From NCBI GenBank assembly GCA_902806565.1, contig CADCXA010000021.1, positions 1-64,000 of the forward strand: DNA of 64,000 nt, read 5' to 3'. The notes beneath the pieces were generated by a model that had not been told where the DNA came from, searched no databases, and was given only the letters and a program-made list of their open reading frames with translations. Position numbers and translations under genes: made by a program. Shown here one piece after another: positions 36,814 through 48,595 of this stretch; the first letter of the stretch is position 1, and every line of letters starts with the position of its first letter. This DNA is from Hypoxylon rubiginosum (Eukaryota > Ascomycota > Sordariomycetes > Xylariales > Hypoxylaceae).

Positions 36814-38334
36814 CTAGTCCCGAGGCCAAACAATGTCGATAGCTCCAGACTTTACCTTGGAGTTGAACGTAGTGTATAGTTCAATATGGTCCTGGGCCAC
36901 CCTCGACCCCTTAAGGGTGTCCTCTCTCACTAAATCATACGTAATATTAAACAATTCCCACAGCGACATGGCTCTAGCGACGCATTGCCTCGCGCCCAAG
37001 CCGAAAGCCATGATGCACTTGTTCATCTCGTCCGTCGCGTTAGCCCACCTCTCGGGCTTGAACGCGTGCGCGTCCGCGTAGATGTCTTCGGAGTAATGCA
37101 TCTCGGTCAGCGACGCCGACACGACCGTTCCGGCCGGGTAGAATCTGCCTCCGTACTGCCAGCCCCCGGCCGTGACCTCGCGCGGCAGGCGGCACGGGTT
37201 GGCGCCGGTGAGACGCACGGCCTCTCGGACCACGCCGCCCAGGTACGGAAGCTGCTGGATATCTTCGCTCTTGGCTATAGTGGCGGAGCTGACTTCCGCG
37301 CGCAGCGTATCGTATACGTCGGGGTGCTTCACGAGCAGGAATACGAGAGTTCCTAGGGTGAGGCCGATCGTGTCGGTGGCAGCGAAGATGACGTCTTTGC
37401 ATTGGGCGTGGACCTCGGACGGGGAGAAGCCGGCGAGCAGGAGGCGGCAGGGGTACGTGTTCCACGCAGACTTGTCTTTCGTCCGCCCCGCTTCAGCTTG
37501 GGCGGCCGCAAGGACACGATCAACGTATTCGTTGACGATGTCTGTGCTAACTTTGATGGAAGGATTTGGGAAAATAAACGCATCGAGACGGTCTGCTAGG
37601 TCGTACAGCCACGGAGGAAGATACCACAGACGACCCGTCGATATAAAGTTATCGACAACGGCGCTCGCAGACAGCTTGGGCTTGCCAGTTGTCCCCTTGG
37701 CTAACTGGACTTCCGAATCGTTCGCATCCGATGAGCTGCCGTAGCGAATGCCAAACAGATACTCTGTCACGGCCTCGATGGACATTTGACGGGCACATTC
37801 AAGCACATTAGCACTCCCAGACGCCCTCCTCTCTCTCAGCCCGGCCAGAAACCGCTCGGTGCTGTCCGTGAAAGGTTTCGAGCCTTTGCGGATGTTCGCG
37901 ATACTGAACATCGGCAAAATGGCCTTGGCACGAGCTCCTCTAGCAGCAGGGTCGGTGAGGCTGAAGATCGTTGCGTGGCCATCGATGTCGAAGTTGTAAT
38001 AGTACTTGGCTTTGGGAAAACCGCCCTTGTGCGAGTAGATGGGGTGGATGACCCCGGGGTCTATAAAATCTACCGACTCCGTACCGATGCGGACGACCGG
38101 CCCGTACTTGAGGTGCAGGTCGTGAACATACTGAGCTTCGTCGCCGATGTACGCATGCCAAACTAGGGGTAGGTCGGTTATGCGGGCGATCAACGGCCCT
38201 GGTATCCCCGCGAGTGGGTGCAGACTGCTGAGCCGATATAAGATCTTGCAGGCGACATAGATGAAGGGAATGCAAGCGAAAATCCCGAGGTTCGCTGGCC
38301 ACGAAAGATCGCCAAGCAATTGTTGGATCGCCAT
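36814..38334 (-). CDS. Cytochrome P450 monooxygenase
   Basis: This intronless 506-aa microsomal P450 has an N-terminal membrane anchor (about residues 13-33) and a Pro-rich hinge (L-A-G-I-P-G-P-L). The I-helix oxygen-binding A-A-T-D-T block is near residue 310. E-A-V-R is the ExxR motif and P-E-R-W the meander. The heme loop F-G-L-G-A-R-Q-C has its ligand at C451. All catalytic landmarks are present, so it should be active at the ER membrane with NADPH-P450 reductase. The Cys is followed by V-A where V/I/L-G is usual, a mild variant. Its upstream region carries GATCGGGCAA at 38499-38508, also found in the BVMO promoter. Family and substrate cannot be assigned by eye. Confidence 0.92.
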   Translation of the reverse strand: MAIQQLLGDLSWPANLGIFACIPFIYVACKILYRLSSLHPLAGIPGPLIARITDLPLVWHAYIGDEAQYVHDLHLKYGPVVRIGTESVDFIDPGVIHPIYSHKGGFPKAKYYYNFDIDGHATIFSLTDPAARGARAKAILPMFSIANIRKGSKPFTDSTERFLAGLRERRASGSANVLECARQMSIEAVTEYLFGIRYGSSSDANDSEVQLAKGTTGKPKLSASAVVDNFISTGRLWYLPPWLYDLADRLDAFIFPNPSIKVSTDIVNEYVDRVLAAAQAEAGRTKDKSAWNTYPCRLLLAGFSPSEVHAQCKDVIFAATDTIGLTLGTLVFLLVKHPDVYDTLRAEVSSATIAKSEDIQQLPYLGGVVREAVRLTGANPCRLPREVTAGGWQYGGRFYPAGTVVSASLTEMHYSEDIYADAHAFKPERWANATDEMNKCIMAFGLGARQCVARAMSLWELFNITYDLVREDTLKGSRVAQDHIELYTTFNSKVKSGAIDIVWPRD

Positions 38335-38887
38335 TCTGGCAAGTTACTGTGGTTCCTGCCAAGGGATGTTCCTGTGAGCAGACCATCATTCAATATTTCC
38401 ATGAGAGTATTGAAGCATATTTCAACAAGTTGTGCTCTGTGTAGTAGTTCAGATAGGCTAGATGCGATTGGACGACAGAATCAGCCGGCGGCGGATCTGA
38501 TCGGGCAATACTGCTGCGGCGGGCAACGGGGAGAGATAAGGCCAACTGACGTCAAGATGATGACACTCACCAACATCGTTATTTCGAAAAGGTCGTCTAG
38601 ATCATTCCTTTGAGGAGTGGGAGTTAGATTCGTAGATCTTGGTTAAACTTGGGGGCTGGACTCCCAGGTAGCTTTGTACATTAGTGGTTATGTAATCCAC
38701 GTAGAAACGAGAGCAGCTCCCTTTATTCAGTATAGCTATCTAGTTAGAAGAAGGGTCTCTAGTAGATCTAGTCTCATTACTGCGGAGAGTAGAAAGCCGT
38801 AATCTCGTTTCTCACAATGACCTCCTGTGCCACAGATGATTCATCAATTCTCTATTATACAGCCATTGACGCATAGGCGCCTGGTGC
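38335..38887. other. Spacer upstream of the P450
   Basis: P450 promoter plus 3' flank of the Dabb gene. GATCGGGCAA (38499-38508) matches a site in the 33.7-kb promoter. No gene seen. Confidence 0.45.
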
Positions 38888-39439
38888 TTAAAGCTTATGG
38901 TCCCCGAAATCCCCGTCAACGTAGTCAATGGCAAGAACTTGAGTCACGACGTCCTCGCTCCACTTGACAAATTCCAGATGAACAGGGTCCTTTTGTGCGT
39001 AATAGTTGCGATCCTCCTTGTCTTTGAAGCCGACGGCGAAAACATGTGTCAAGCCGTTCTGTTCGCAGTCCTCGTCAGCACATGCAATGTTGTGCTAAGA
39101 TGCGCACGGGACAGGCACCGATGGTTAGACTCGAAAAGGGGCTAGCCGTACCTGAAGGCCTTGAACCGAGTTGTCACGGCCACCCGATGCCGACACAATA
39201 TAAGACTTTCCAGTTTTGGGGTGTAAACATGTGTCCTTGAGTGCGAACATTCGATCGACCAGCTCCTAAAGGTTGTTAACGCCCTGAAATACATGCCAAA
39301 AGTGACCCTGATCATCCGTGATCATTACTAGATATGATCATCTATCGCTAAGCTAGAAAGTCATGCTATTACTAACCTTGACCAACGAGGGTGAAGAGCC
39401 CTCTTTGAACTGGAATGAAACAATGTGCGTGACCGTCAT
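38888..39439 (-). CDS. Dabb (stress-responsive A/B barrel) protein
   Basis: Three small exons, 39439-39377, 39265-39152 and 39058-38888, with introns of 111 and 93 bp give 115 aa. The start M-T-V-T-H-I-V-S-F-Q-F-K and the later G-L-T-H-V-F-A-V-G-F-K-D-K-E-D-R-N-Y-Y and D-P-V-H-L-E-F are typical of the Dabb ferredoxin-like fold. Dabb proteins act as small dimeric enzymes or auxiliaries in aromatic and polyketide metabolism (olivetolic acid cyclase is one) or as stress proteins. No membrane segment. It is divergent from the beta-lactamase-like gene across 338 bp. The role here is unknown, but a metabolic auxiliary would fit the neighbours. Confidence 0.8.
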
Positions 39440-39777
39440 TGTAACTGTATGGAGAGAAATTTGATAGATGTCCGTGTCGTTAGTGGTATCATGCGTAATG
39501 TCCTTGAAAAGATGAAGCCAATCTATCCACATCTTAATAACATGATATCGTGAATTCGGCGGCCAACTTCGGCGAAAGCCCGTGGGGCCGTATATCCACT
39601 TGAACGGCCGAGGGCTGCCGACTAACACGTCTTGAAAGTACCTATAAGCTTATAGGCATGATTTCCGTCGACTTTCCAGGGAAGCACATAGACTGTTGGG
39701 TAAACAGGTCAGTTTTGAAATCGAATAAGTGGCAGGAGACGCATTTGAGTGATCATTTGATTCAAGTTTAGTTCAAC
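39440..39777. promoter_or_regulatory. Divergent promoter, Dabb / serine hydrolase
   Basis: Short divergent spacer. It contains GCGGCCAA (39559-39566) followed by CTTCGGCG, related to the GGCC-centred sites of the other promoters in this run. No other feature is visible. Confidence 0.35.
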
Positions 39778-41100
39778 ATGTCTGAATTTGATAAATTTCT
39801 CGAGGAATCGGTACACAGAGATGTAATTCCAGGCGCCGTATTGTATGCCCAAGACAAGGACGGTCAGTCTCGCCGAACATTGACTTCGACGTCCACGGGC
39901 TAACCGTGCCCGATCTGTACTGACGATTCACATTCGACTAGGTTCTTTAGAATGGGCGTACGCTACAAGTGGGCCTGGCGTGCAGTATACCATGGATACC
40001 GTGATGGAGCTTGCCTCCGTGACGAAGCTGGTCACCACTATTGCAGCACTTCAGGTGGTTGAACGAGGAGATCTCAGTCTAGACCAAAATATAGAACAGA
40101 TCATTCCAGCCTTCTCAAGCTTAGACGTTTTGGATGGCTTCGACACTGATGGCATGCCGCTCTTGCACAAACGAAGGAACTCGATTACGGTTGAGAAGCT
40201 TCTTACGCATACCTCCGGCGCCGCGTATCCGTTTGTCGATGCACGACTTACTCAATTAAGTAAATCGGAGGGTAATAGTTCTGAAAATTCAGGGAACGTC
40301 GACAGCAGCTTCGACATACCGCTGTCCTTTGAGCCAGGAGAGGGCTGGCTGTACGGCACGGGGGTTGATCGTCTCGGTCAGGTGATCGAGAGGGTTACGA
40401 AGATGAGCCTGGAGCAGTACTTTCACGATCAAATATTTAAACCCCTTGGGATCACCACTGGCACGTTCTGGGGTAAGGTCGGCGTTCCGATGTCGATTCG
40501 TTCAAGGCACGGTGGGATGTTGACACATGACTGGGACGCACCGGTATTCACGGGTTCGAACGAATGCCACGGCGGGCAAGGCCTGATCATGAGCATCCCC
40601 GACTTTTCCAAAATCTTGCGATCCTTGTTGGTTGACGATGGAATCCTGCTCAAACCCGAATCTACGGCCAACATGTTTCTGCCGCACCTGTCGCCAGGGC
40701 CGAGAACGATGCTTTTGCAACATGTCCAAGACGCAGAGTGGACGCTCGGCGACATTCCCATCACTAATGAGTATAGTTGGGGTTTGGGGGGTCTGCTTGT
40801 CGACGGAGATTCGCATCCGTTTCGGCGGAGGAACACGCTGACTTGGGGCGGCGCTCCAAGTCTATACTGGGTAAGTGATTTTTCTCTTTGCCACCACATA
40901 TTGGGTCCAGAAGTTTCGGAACGCCTGAACCACTCGCAGAACGAGATCACTGACTTGGTCGGAAGTTCATTGATCGCGCCGCGGGGATTTATGGCGTGTT
41001 CGGCACACAAGTGATGCCACTATGTGATCGGAAAGTCATGCCGGTTTTAAAGGCCTTTGAAGAGGAAGTTTACCGAAAGGCAGGCAAGCTAGAGAAGTAA
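39778..41100 (+). CDS. Beta-lactamase-family serine hydrolase
   Basis: Exons 39778-39862, 39942-40870 and 40976-10 (that is, 40966)-41100 give 382 aa; the introns are 79 and 95 bp and phases match. The class C beta-lactamase/EstB-like fold is shown by E-L-A-S-V-T-K, whose S53-x-x-K56 is the nucleophile motif, by L-Y-G-T-G-V-D with Y165 in the place of the YxN Tyr, and by a late W-G-G-A-P-S block replacing the KTG-type strand. No signal peptide, so it is probably cytosolic. Fungal members hydrolyse esters, lactones, lactams or amides and transesterify (LovD-type) in metabolism rather than give antibiotic resistance. If the last intron is not removed the protein would end 43 residues early in unrelated sequence. 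Confidence 0.88.
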
Positions 41101-41244
41101 GTGCCGGTACGGACACTTGATGGAGTTAGAATGTGGCCAGAGTACACGTGTATCGAGTTAAGTAAATGCATCGTAGACAGGCCTAAAAGGAAGACCAATA
41201 GATAGCTCAAATAACAAAAGATCGATTCAACCTTGGTACTGATC

Positions 41245-43087
41245 TTATAGCGCCTCCCTTTCGGATCGCAGACGATCATAACGGATTACACTCTGTAATA
41301 AGACTTCGGCCCCGGTCGCGCAATCTTCCGGACTCGTGTACTCTACAGGATTATGACTTATGCCATCTTTTGAAGGCACGAATATCATACTCGTCGGGCA
41401 CCGTAGGTTCGTATACACACTATCGTGGCCCGCGCCGCTCGTCATGTCCCGAACAAGACTATCGCTTCCCGTGACGGACACTGCCGAGGCGCGTACAATA
41501 TCTACGCATTCGGGATGAAAGCGAGTGGCCGCGTTCATGGCATCAGTTTGCCAAGTTACAGTCAATGGTTTGCTCCGCGTGCCGCCAGATCGAAGACCTC
41601 CAATGTCCTCGCCAGCCGCCAAAGAGGCAAAATCTCGTTTCATATCGCTTTCCATCTTGTCGAGCGTCTCATCCGCGGGAGCGCGAACGTCGAGCGTAAA
41701 GCGGACGCAGCCAGGAATTGTGTTAACGCTGCCGGGGCTCACCTCAATGGTGCCTGTGGTAGCGACGGCATTATGCATGGTCGCTAGGCGGTGGGAGTGG
41801 ACAATGAGATAAGAAGTAAGTAGCATGGCATCTGCGCGATTGCTGAGTGGTGTGGTGCCCGTATGCGCCTCTTTTGCGTGTTGAACCGTTAGAAAACTCA
41901 TTTCGCTCCGGGCTTCGAATAGACTGATCATACCTTGACCTTTGACCTCCACCGTGAACCATCTGTACGCTTGCGCGGTGGTGACGACACCTACTTTCTG
42001 GCCAGTCGTCTCGAGAATCGGGCCCTGTTCAATGTGCAATTCGAAGTGCGCGGCCATGGGGGTACTTTCATGGCTAGCCGGCGTAGCGCCCAGGTATCCA
42101 ATCCTTTCAAGCTCTGACTTCATCGTTGCCTTGCCCGAGCCTACCTCCTGCAGCTGATGGGCTCGCTCCAGTGGGATCCTACCTGACCACACGCCCGATG
42201 CTACCATTATAATCGGGAAACGTGCACCTTCTTCACTGAACCGCACAACATGGAAGTAATCAGCTCTTCTTATCCATAACTATTGTCTTCGGAAGCCGTA
42301 CGACTGTGTCTAGGTATTTGTACGCAACTGGACTACTTCTTCTGTTCTTGAAAGTTGGGGATACGAGGAAGCTGAAACTTGGCGCGGCGGCGCCTAGAGG
42401 GAATATTTCAAGACATTGGGAAAAGGGAGACAGAAAGGCAGAAAGGACGTATACTAACTTTGTCCAGTTCACGACACCGACAGGGAATTCGGTTTCGATT
42501 GCGTGATCGTTGAGGACCTGAAGCATCTCTACGCCTGATAGCACACCCAAGATACCATCGTAGCGGCCGCCTCGTGGCTGAGTGTCGAGATGCGACCCAG
42601 CAAAGGTTGGAGGCGCTTCTCTCCGGCCAGGACGCACGGCGAATATGTTCCCCATGGCGTCGATGGTGACCTGACAGCCTAAAGATTTGGTTTTTTGGAC
42701 GAACCAATCCCGTGCTTCCTTATCAGAATCGGTCAACGAAAGACGGCACATGCCGGTTTCTGTCTGGCCGCTGCCATATAAAAAACGAGTCAGAACGCTG
42801 CCGTACATAATGCTAGGAGGTAGGTATGAAACTCACCTTCCCCATCGCTGACCGGTTCCAAACTTGCACGTGTCATGTAGCGTGTCGTTGAAACGTTTCC
42901 TATCTACTTTTAAGCTGCTCAGGTCAGGCTCCTGAAAGTCACGTACTATACGCGTGCTGAAGCATTGCTTACCGACAGTGGCCGTGGCCGTGGCCGTGGT
43001 AGCGGATTTGCAGGCCATAAGTGAAAGATGAAATCCTTTCCGCAAGATATTGTGACGAGGCTTCATGAGAACCGATGGTAGAGACAT
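41245..43087 (-). CDS. M20 N-carbamoyl/allantoate amidohydrolase
   Basis: Four exons, 43087-42837, 42770-42459, 42235-41934 and 41870-41245 (introns of 66, 223 and 63 bp), give 496 aa. This is the M20 subfamily of N-carbamoyl-L-amino acid hydrolase, allantoate amidohydrolase and ureidoglycolate amidohydrolase. The metal-site blocks are G-S-H-L-D-T-Q and G-R-Y-D-G, then N-E-E-G-A-R-F, then H-I-E-Q-G-P and the final S-H-N-P-x-E, with K-G-Q-E-A-H-T-G-T-T-P in the lid domain. It would release ammonia and CO2 or hydrolyse an amide of a carbamoyl compound. The family core begins at L-K-V-D-R-K-R-F, so about 55 N-terminal residues are extra; they are basic, Ser/Thr-rich and contain F-S-T-R, as a mitochondrial presequence would. 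The start could instead be M8 or M24. Confidence 0.87.
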
Positions 43088-43761
43088 TCAACTTCAAGCA
43101 TCTATATCAATTGGAGCTTTTCTCCTTGTTCTCTAACAGACATTATTTACACGGATAGCCATCCTTTCTAAATCGTAAATGGTGATTCAGGTAAGTTCAG
43201 ATTGACCTGATCGCGATCGGCCGAAAGTTGGGCGGCCAAATATTCGCCGACCCCCACTTGCCAGGACTGTTAGGATTATGCGTATTGTTTACGTAATCAG
43301 TAGGGGAATATCTGTCAGATACGTTAATTCTATTCTTGTTCTTGTTCTTGCTTTCTACAGCATCAACGTCGTTTATCTTGCCTTTAGACCTGAGATTAGG
43401 TACAATTTTCTCAACTTCATATCGCCTATTTACCCCCCGAAAAGATCTAATGAGTCTATTTTATTCCTAAAATGTATCCGGCCATACAGATCTCAGGAAC
43501 TGGCGGGGTTGGCGTGTTTACTATCTTTACTAGTACTGATCCCGGCCCCTTAAATCGCCTAGGGCACGATCGGCCAAGTCGAAGGGTGACGGGCTAGACG
43601 GGTTCATGTCTGCATTTCATCAATGTAAACATCTAATGCTCCACCGGAGATATGGACTCTTCTCCTTTTTTTTCTATCGTGATTTGAGCGCTGGTTGACC
43701 GTCGCCGTCGCCCGATTTCTCGACTGGATCCTAGCATGCCACGCTGATATCGCGCTACGCC
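43088..43761. promoter_or_regulatory. Divergent promoter, M20 hydrolase / Zn2Cys6 regulator
   Basis: Contains ATCGGCCGAA (43216-43225), GCGGCCAA (43232-43239) and ATCGGCCAA (43569-43577). The last is identical to sites in the 33.7-kb and 49.3-kb divergent promoters. The regulator may control itself and the hydrolase from here. Confidence 0.5.
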
Positions 43762-46623
43762 ATGAATGACAGCAGCGCTGTCGATACTGTGGAGGCCCAG
43801 CCTTCTCAGGGTCGGCCGTACCGGTCAAAACGTCACCGGCCGTGTGATATTTGCCGACGCCGAAAACAAGCATGCTGTTTAGAAGATGCGGCTCCTTGTC
43901 GACTCTGCCAGGAGCTGCGCACCCCCTGTACTTTCAATGATCCACCTAGCAAGCGCCGTAGGAACGAGGTGCTATCACCCGCTCGGGCGTCTGATTTTGA
44001 TACTCATCTGCGACCCTCCCGCGCCTCTGTTCCTCCGCCACGTTCTCGTCCGTCACCTCTCTCGGCACAAAATCACGATAGAGAGAACGGCAATGAGTCT
44101 GGGGCAACTGATGCATTCGACATCGAGGAAGGCAGTGAGGACGCGGAGGCTGATGTATCAGGTCAAGACGGTGTCGTCGACACTTCGTGGGCCTTGGGCC
44201 ACGCAGGCATGACCGAGACAAACCACACTGTCAACGTGGATGCTTGTTCGAACCCCCAAATGGGCGGTGTCGATAATCCCGACCGACTGATGCAACCATC
44301 AACGCACGACATGTGGTATCTCGCCTCACTATGGGATCCTAATGCGAGCGGCTCGGTCTTGCATTCTATGCCTAACAGTGTGGTAGGAGGGAGGGATGCG
44401 AGCAACTTTCAGAGTGAAAATATCTTTCCCATGCTCGATCTCTCCGCGACGTCTCCTGCTCTGCCCAGTTCCAGACAGAGTGCGATTCAAGAATCCACCA
44501 CGCCTGGGTCCGCTTCGGTGGAAACTGTTCTGCACGATACAGACATTCACAGTCAACCTTCCCAACCCACGGAAGCGCTGGAGCAGGAATCCTCGAATCC
44601 GTACCTGGGCCTCTTAAGTGATCTCGATCCGTGCCTACTCCAGCATATGCAATTTTCGTCTGAGGGCATCTTCAATTTCAGGCACTTCGGATACCGCCGT
44701 TTGATCAACGGGCTAGGGTCGAACGGTGGCCGACATACGTCTACCAGACCCATGCCAGCATACTTCCTGATGGGCAAGCGAACTCAGGACGAAGGAGACG
44801 CTGTCACGGCCGGCGGATCCGCTCCAAAAACGGATCTGGAAACCCTCATAACACCCGAAGTTGGATCACGCCTGATCGGTTTGTTAGTAGTCCTATTCAT
44901 TTCCTCTAAAGTAATTCACTACCCAATCCTTGTAAATCCTATCTTTTTCTTTCTATTATTTCCTTTCAATTGCATCACGTCGACGTTCTCACGTCTTAAC
45001 TTATTCTTACTATTCTCATCCATGTCTCATCACCATTTTCTTCCTCAGATGCGTATGGCTCTACAAATCCTTCAATCACTGCTCACTCCGCCTAAGATTG
45101 CTTACCATAGCCCTTAATCTAGATTTTTGCGTTATATCTTCCCCGGTCTCCCCGTTATATCGCGGACCAGATTAAAAGTACGGACGAAGACTCTCATACC
45201 TCCCTCGGAGTCCTTGAGTATATTTCCTCAGTACCTCTTAGCTGCCATCTACGCCTCAGTGGATGAGTTCCGTCGATACGATCCACTTCTGTGTATACAG
45301 CCAGCGAAGAACACCTCATTTGTCTCAGATCTCTGGCGCATAGCCTACGACGGCATAAATCAAAACATGCACGCGCCCCAGCTGGCTCTATTGCAGACCA
45401 TTCTCATATGCTTGCAACGTCCGAACGAGAAGACTGAACCCAACACAACCGACAGGCCCCGCGACTGGGCTCTACTGAGTTCCGCTGTAAACGTTGCCTA
45501 CCAGTTGGGACTGCATGTCGACTGTGACAATTGGTCCATCCCCGGCTGGCAGCAACGACTGAGACGGCGTCTATGGTGGGTGACATATTCTGAGGCAACC
45601 TGGCGAGCATTGTTACTGGGGTTGCCTCAATCTATCTCCCTAGACCAGTGGGACGTCAGCCCGTTGGTCGAAAATGATTTCTCCATCGACGGCGTGCGTG
45701 TGCCATCGGAAGAGTCATGTAATTGGGATCCTGCGCATCAGGAGCTCTGCCAGTTCTGCCATCTTGGTTTCGACTTTCGCTTCATGGCCAGTCTAAGCAT
45801 CCACGCGAGCAACCTTTACAAGGACATGTACACCGTAGCTGCGATACGACGACGCTCTAGTGACTTTAGAGGCACCTTGGCTATCGCCGTGCGACTACTA
45901 GCCCAGTTGCGGAACTGGAAGAAAGATCTGCCACCTCACATGGCTACTCACGGCCTTTCCAACATTGGGGAGCATCGTGACTATTTCCACCCAGGCTCGG
46001 CGACTAACATCAAATTGGCATATCTTACAATTGAAGTATTGATATACCGCGCCGTGCTCCGCTCGCTCCCCGCTGCGGAAGACCCGTCATATCCCGGCTC
46101 CGAAATCCAAGACCGGCAGTCTCAGAATGGGGGAGATCTAATATTAGTATTGGAAACTTACCGCGGTGCTCTCGAAGTTGCGCAGCGTATTTCAAACTTT
46201 GTGCAGCGGATTGGACCCTACGACCGTAACAGTCTGTATTATACCTGTAAGTGGTCCTATTCTAGCAGCGTGCCGTCTCATCTTCTTTTGAAGACGAGTT
46301 TTTCGAACGGCTCAAAGTCGAGTATACTAACCAGGATCCTCAAAACCCTAGGGGCTCAGGATTGTTTTAGCATCATGTCCAACTTTGTCCTACTCCTCCT
46401 CGTACAGGCGCCGACGGCGGATTTAGCCAAGGAAGTATTGACGCTCTTGGCGCGCTGGGTTATCGTATTGCGCGAACAATGCATTCTCTTTGATCACATG
46501 CAGCCCGCGCTCGTGCGATTAGATATCATCTTCGATAAGGGTATGGAAAACGTGTTCCATTTCTCGCCTCATGTGAAGGAGGCGGTGAAAGCTGAACTTC
46601 CAATGAGGTTATACAAGAATTAA
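43762..46623 (+). CDS. Zn(II)2Cys6 transcription factor
   Basis: Exons 43762-44882, 45123-46246 and 46352-46623 (introns of 240 and 105 bp, phases consistent) give 838 aa. The zinc cluster has C28, C31, C38, C46, C49 and C56 in C-x2-C-x6-C-x7-C-x2-C-x6-C spacing, preceded by K-R-H-R-P and followed by a basic K-R-R-R. A Ser/Pro-rich linker leads to the fungal-specific regulatory domain (PF04082-type) from about residue 365, with A-Y-Q-L-G-L-H and R-R-L-W-W-V-T-Y-S as landmarks. Nuclear. It is divergent from the M20 hydrolase and sits centrally in the metabolic run, as pathway-specific regulators often do. The 240-bp first intron is long for this genome; an extra small exon inside it cannot be excluded. 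Confidence 0.88.
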
Positions 46624-46843
46624 CAGGCAGTCTCGTACACTAGGTCGTCAACACTAGTACGAAACTAAGACTTACGGCGACCATGAGGTAGACAGAGAAT
46701 CTCTATAGAGACCGTATAACTGGTGGACCGTTTACCCAAGTCTTGATTTGATCTCTCTTAGGGAGCGAAATGGAATAATTACAAGAAAATAACAACTGGA
46801 ACCGAACGCTACCTGGAAAATACCATTGTACCGCAACTCAATA

Positions 46844-48595
46844 TTACGCAGCCTTTTCCAATGCTTGACTATTCTTCTCAATACCTGATTCGCTTGCATC
46901 GCTCGTCTCTTTTCCCACACTCCCGGCATCGATACCGTCAATGCAGTGAGAAAGATCTGGTATCCTGAAATTTTTACGTCCATCGATGACCCAGGTGACC
47001 AAGGATATGAACATGACTACACCGACAGCCGCGGAAGAATAATTCATGTTGTCTCCGGTGACGGGACCAGCGCTAGGGAAGTTGAAGCTGACAGCGCCTA
47101 TAATCAAGAACGTAGCGCCGACGATGTTGATCGGGACACCCCAACGGCCAAGATTGTACTTGGGGTGTCTGGGCGGCTTCTTGCCGTACCCGAGCTCCGA
47201 TATGAGTCTCGCAATGAGAGGCATAGCGTACGAGATGTAGAAACCTTGTGTCGCAATGGAGATGACGGTGTTGAAACCCGTATAACTTCCAATGTAGATG
47301 CTGTTGAGCGCAGCCTGACCCACCATCGTCGTCAGGATGGCAGCGACGGGTACCTCGAACTTGGGATTGACAGTGCTGAGCACTTTGGAAAAGGGCAGAG
47401 CGTGGTCACGAGCAAAGGCGTACATGGATCGCGAGGTCTCAGCCATGAGGTTGTTGGCGCAAAAGAGGACTATCACGATAATCATGCTCGATAGCACGCA
47501 GGTGCCTGCGACGGACCTCGTGCTGTCGTATAGGATCTGGATGAGCGGCACCCCAGTGGCCGTTGTGGCCACGGATTCGATGTCGCCGATGCAGAAGAAG
47601 GAGGCCACGAGAAAGAAAAAGCCGGTTATTCCTCCTAATAGCACAGCGGCCAAGGTTGCGATTGGCGCGTCACGTCTAGGGTTACGGGCCTCCTCCACCA
47701 TGTGTGCCGGGGCGTCGTAACAGCACATGCCGAAGAAAGACTGCAGGAGGCCGGCTATCACGGCAAGGGCAGGGCTTAAGCCAGTGCCATTCTGAAAATC
47801 AGTGAAGACAAAGGATGCCGGTTGATACTCCTTGGTAGTTGCTACCATGGTAATGGTAATCGTGAAGAAGGACAGGATGTTCCAGACGAGGAGGAACGTA
47901 GAGACACCATTCAGCAGCCGTGGCGTGAAGATATTGCAGGCACCGTATACCAGAATGATGAGATAGGTCACCAGGGCGGTATGCCATCGCTCAATGACAT
48001 AGTCCGGATTTACTAGATTCGCGAGTCCGAGGATGAAGTTGGCACCGATAAAGTTGTTTACCGCGCCCATGGCGACGAGGCCGATCAACATGAACCAGCC
48101 CGTCACCCAGGCCATGCCGCGGGAGAGGCCCTTAGGGGCCAGGGCCGCCACCCACGAATATTGACCGCCCGCCACGGGCCACTGGGCGCAGTACTCGGCG
48201 AAGGCGGCGGCTACAGCCATGGCACAGACTGACATGATAATCCATGACCAAACCATCACAGGAGGACCACCGGACGTGATTCCAATCGTCATTGTTCCGG
48301 CGAGGGCCGACCAGCAGGTGACGATGCTGAAGGAGAACCCAATCATGCCAATAAGCGAAAAAGACCGGCGGAGTTCTAGTAGCCGCGTGAAATGTCAGCC
48401 AATCGTGAAATAAATGTGCAGGCAATCCAATCGAGTTTCTTCCATACAACAGTCAACAGAATCATCAAATAAGCATCATTTGACGTTGTTATTTACATTC
48501 CGCCAAAGCAATTAAAAAGACTAACCTTGATCATAGCCGAGGGCTTGCAGCGCAGCCTCACTGGCAACTTCATCTTTGGGTCTTGTTTCTTCCAT
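46844..48595 (-). CDS. APC-family amino acid/GABA-type permease
   Basis: Exons 48595-48526 and 48375-46844 (150-bp intron) give 533 aa. The N-terminus ends A-L-G-Y-D-Q-E-L-R-R-S-F-S, the standard lead-in of the fungal GABA/choline/amine permeases, and is followed by about twelve hydrophobic helices. The conserved W-S-G/T-M-T-I-G, A-E-Y...P-V-A-G-G-Q-Y and E-E-A-R-N-P-R-R-D-A-P blocks are present. It should sit in the plasma membrane and take up an amino acid, amine or other small nitrogen compound with protons. It converges on the regulator gene (220 bp between stops) and is divergent from the SDR gene. A nitrogenous substrate would agree with the DUF1989 fusion and M20 enzyme. Confidence 0.9.

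Noticed and set aside
43278..43553. 91-codon hydrophobic frame in the M20/regulator promoter
   Set aside because: No family resemblance. It lies between the regulatory motifs and is best read as spacer.
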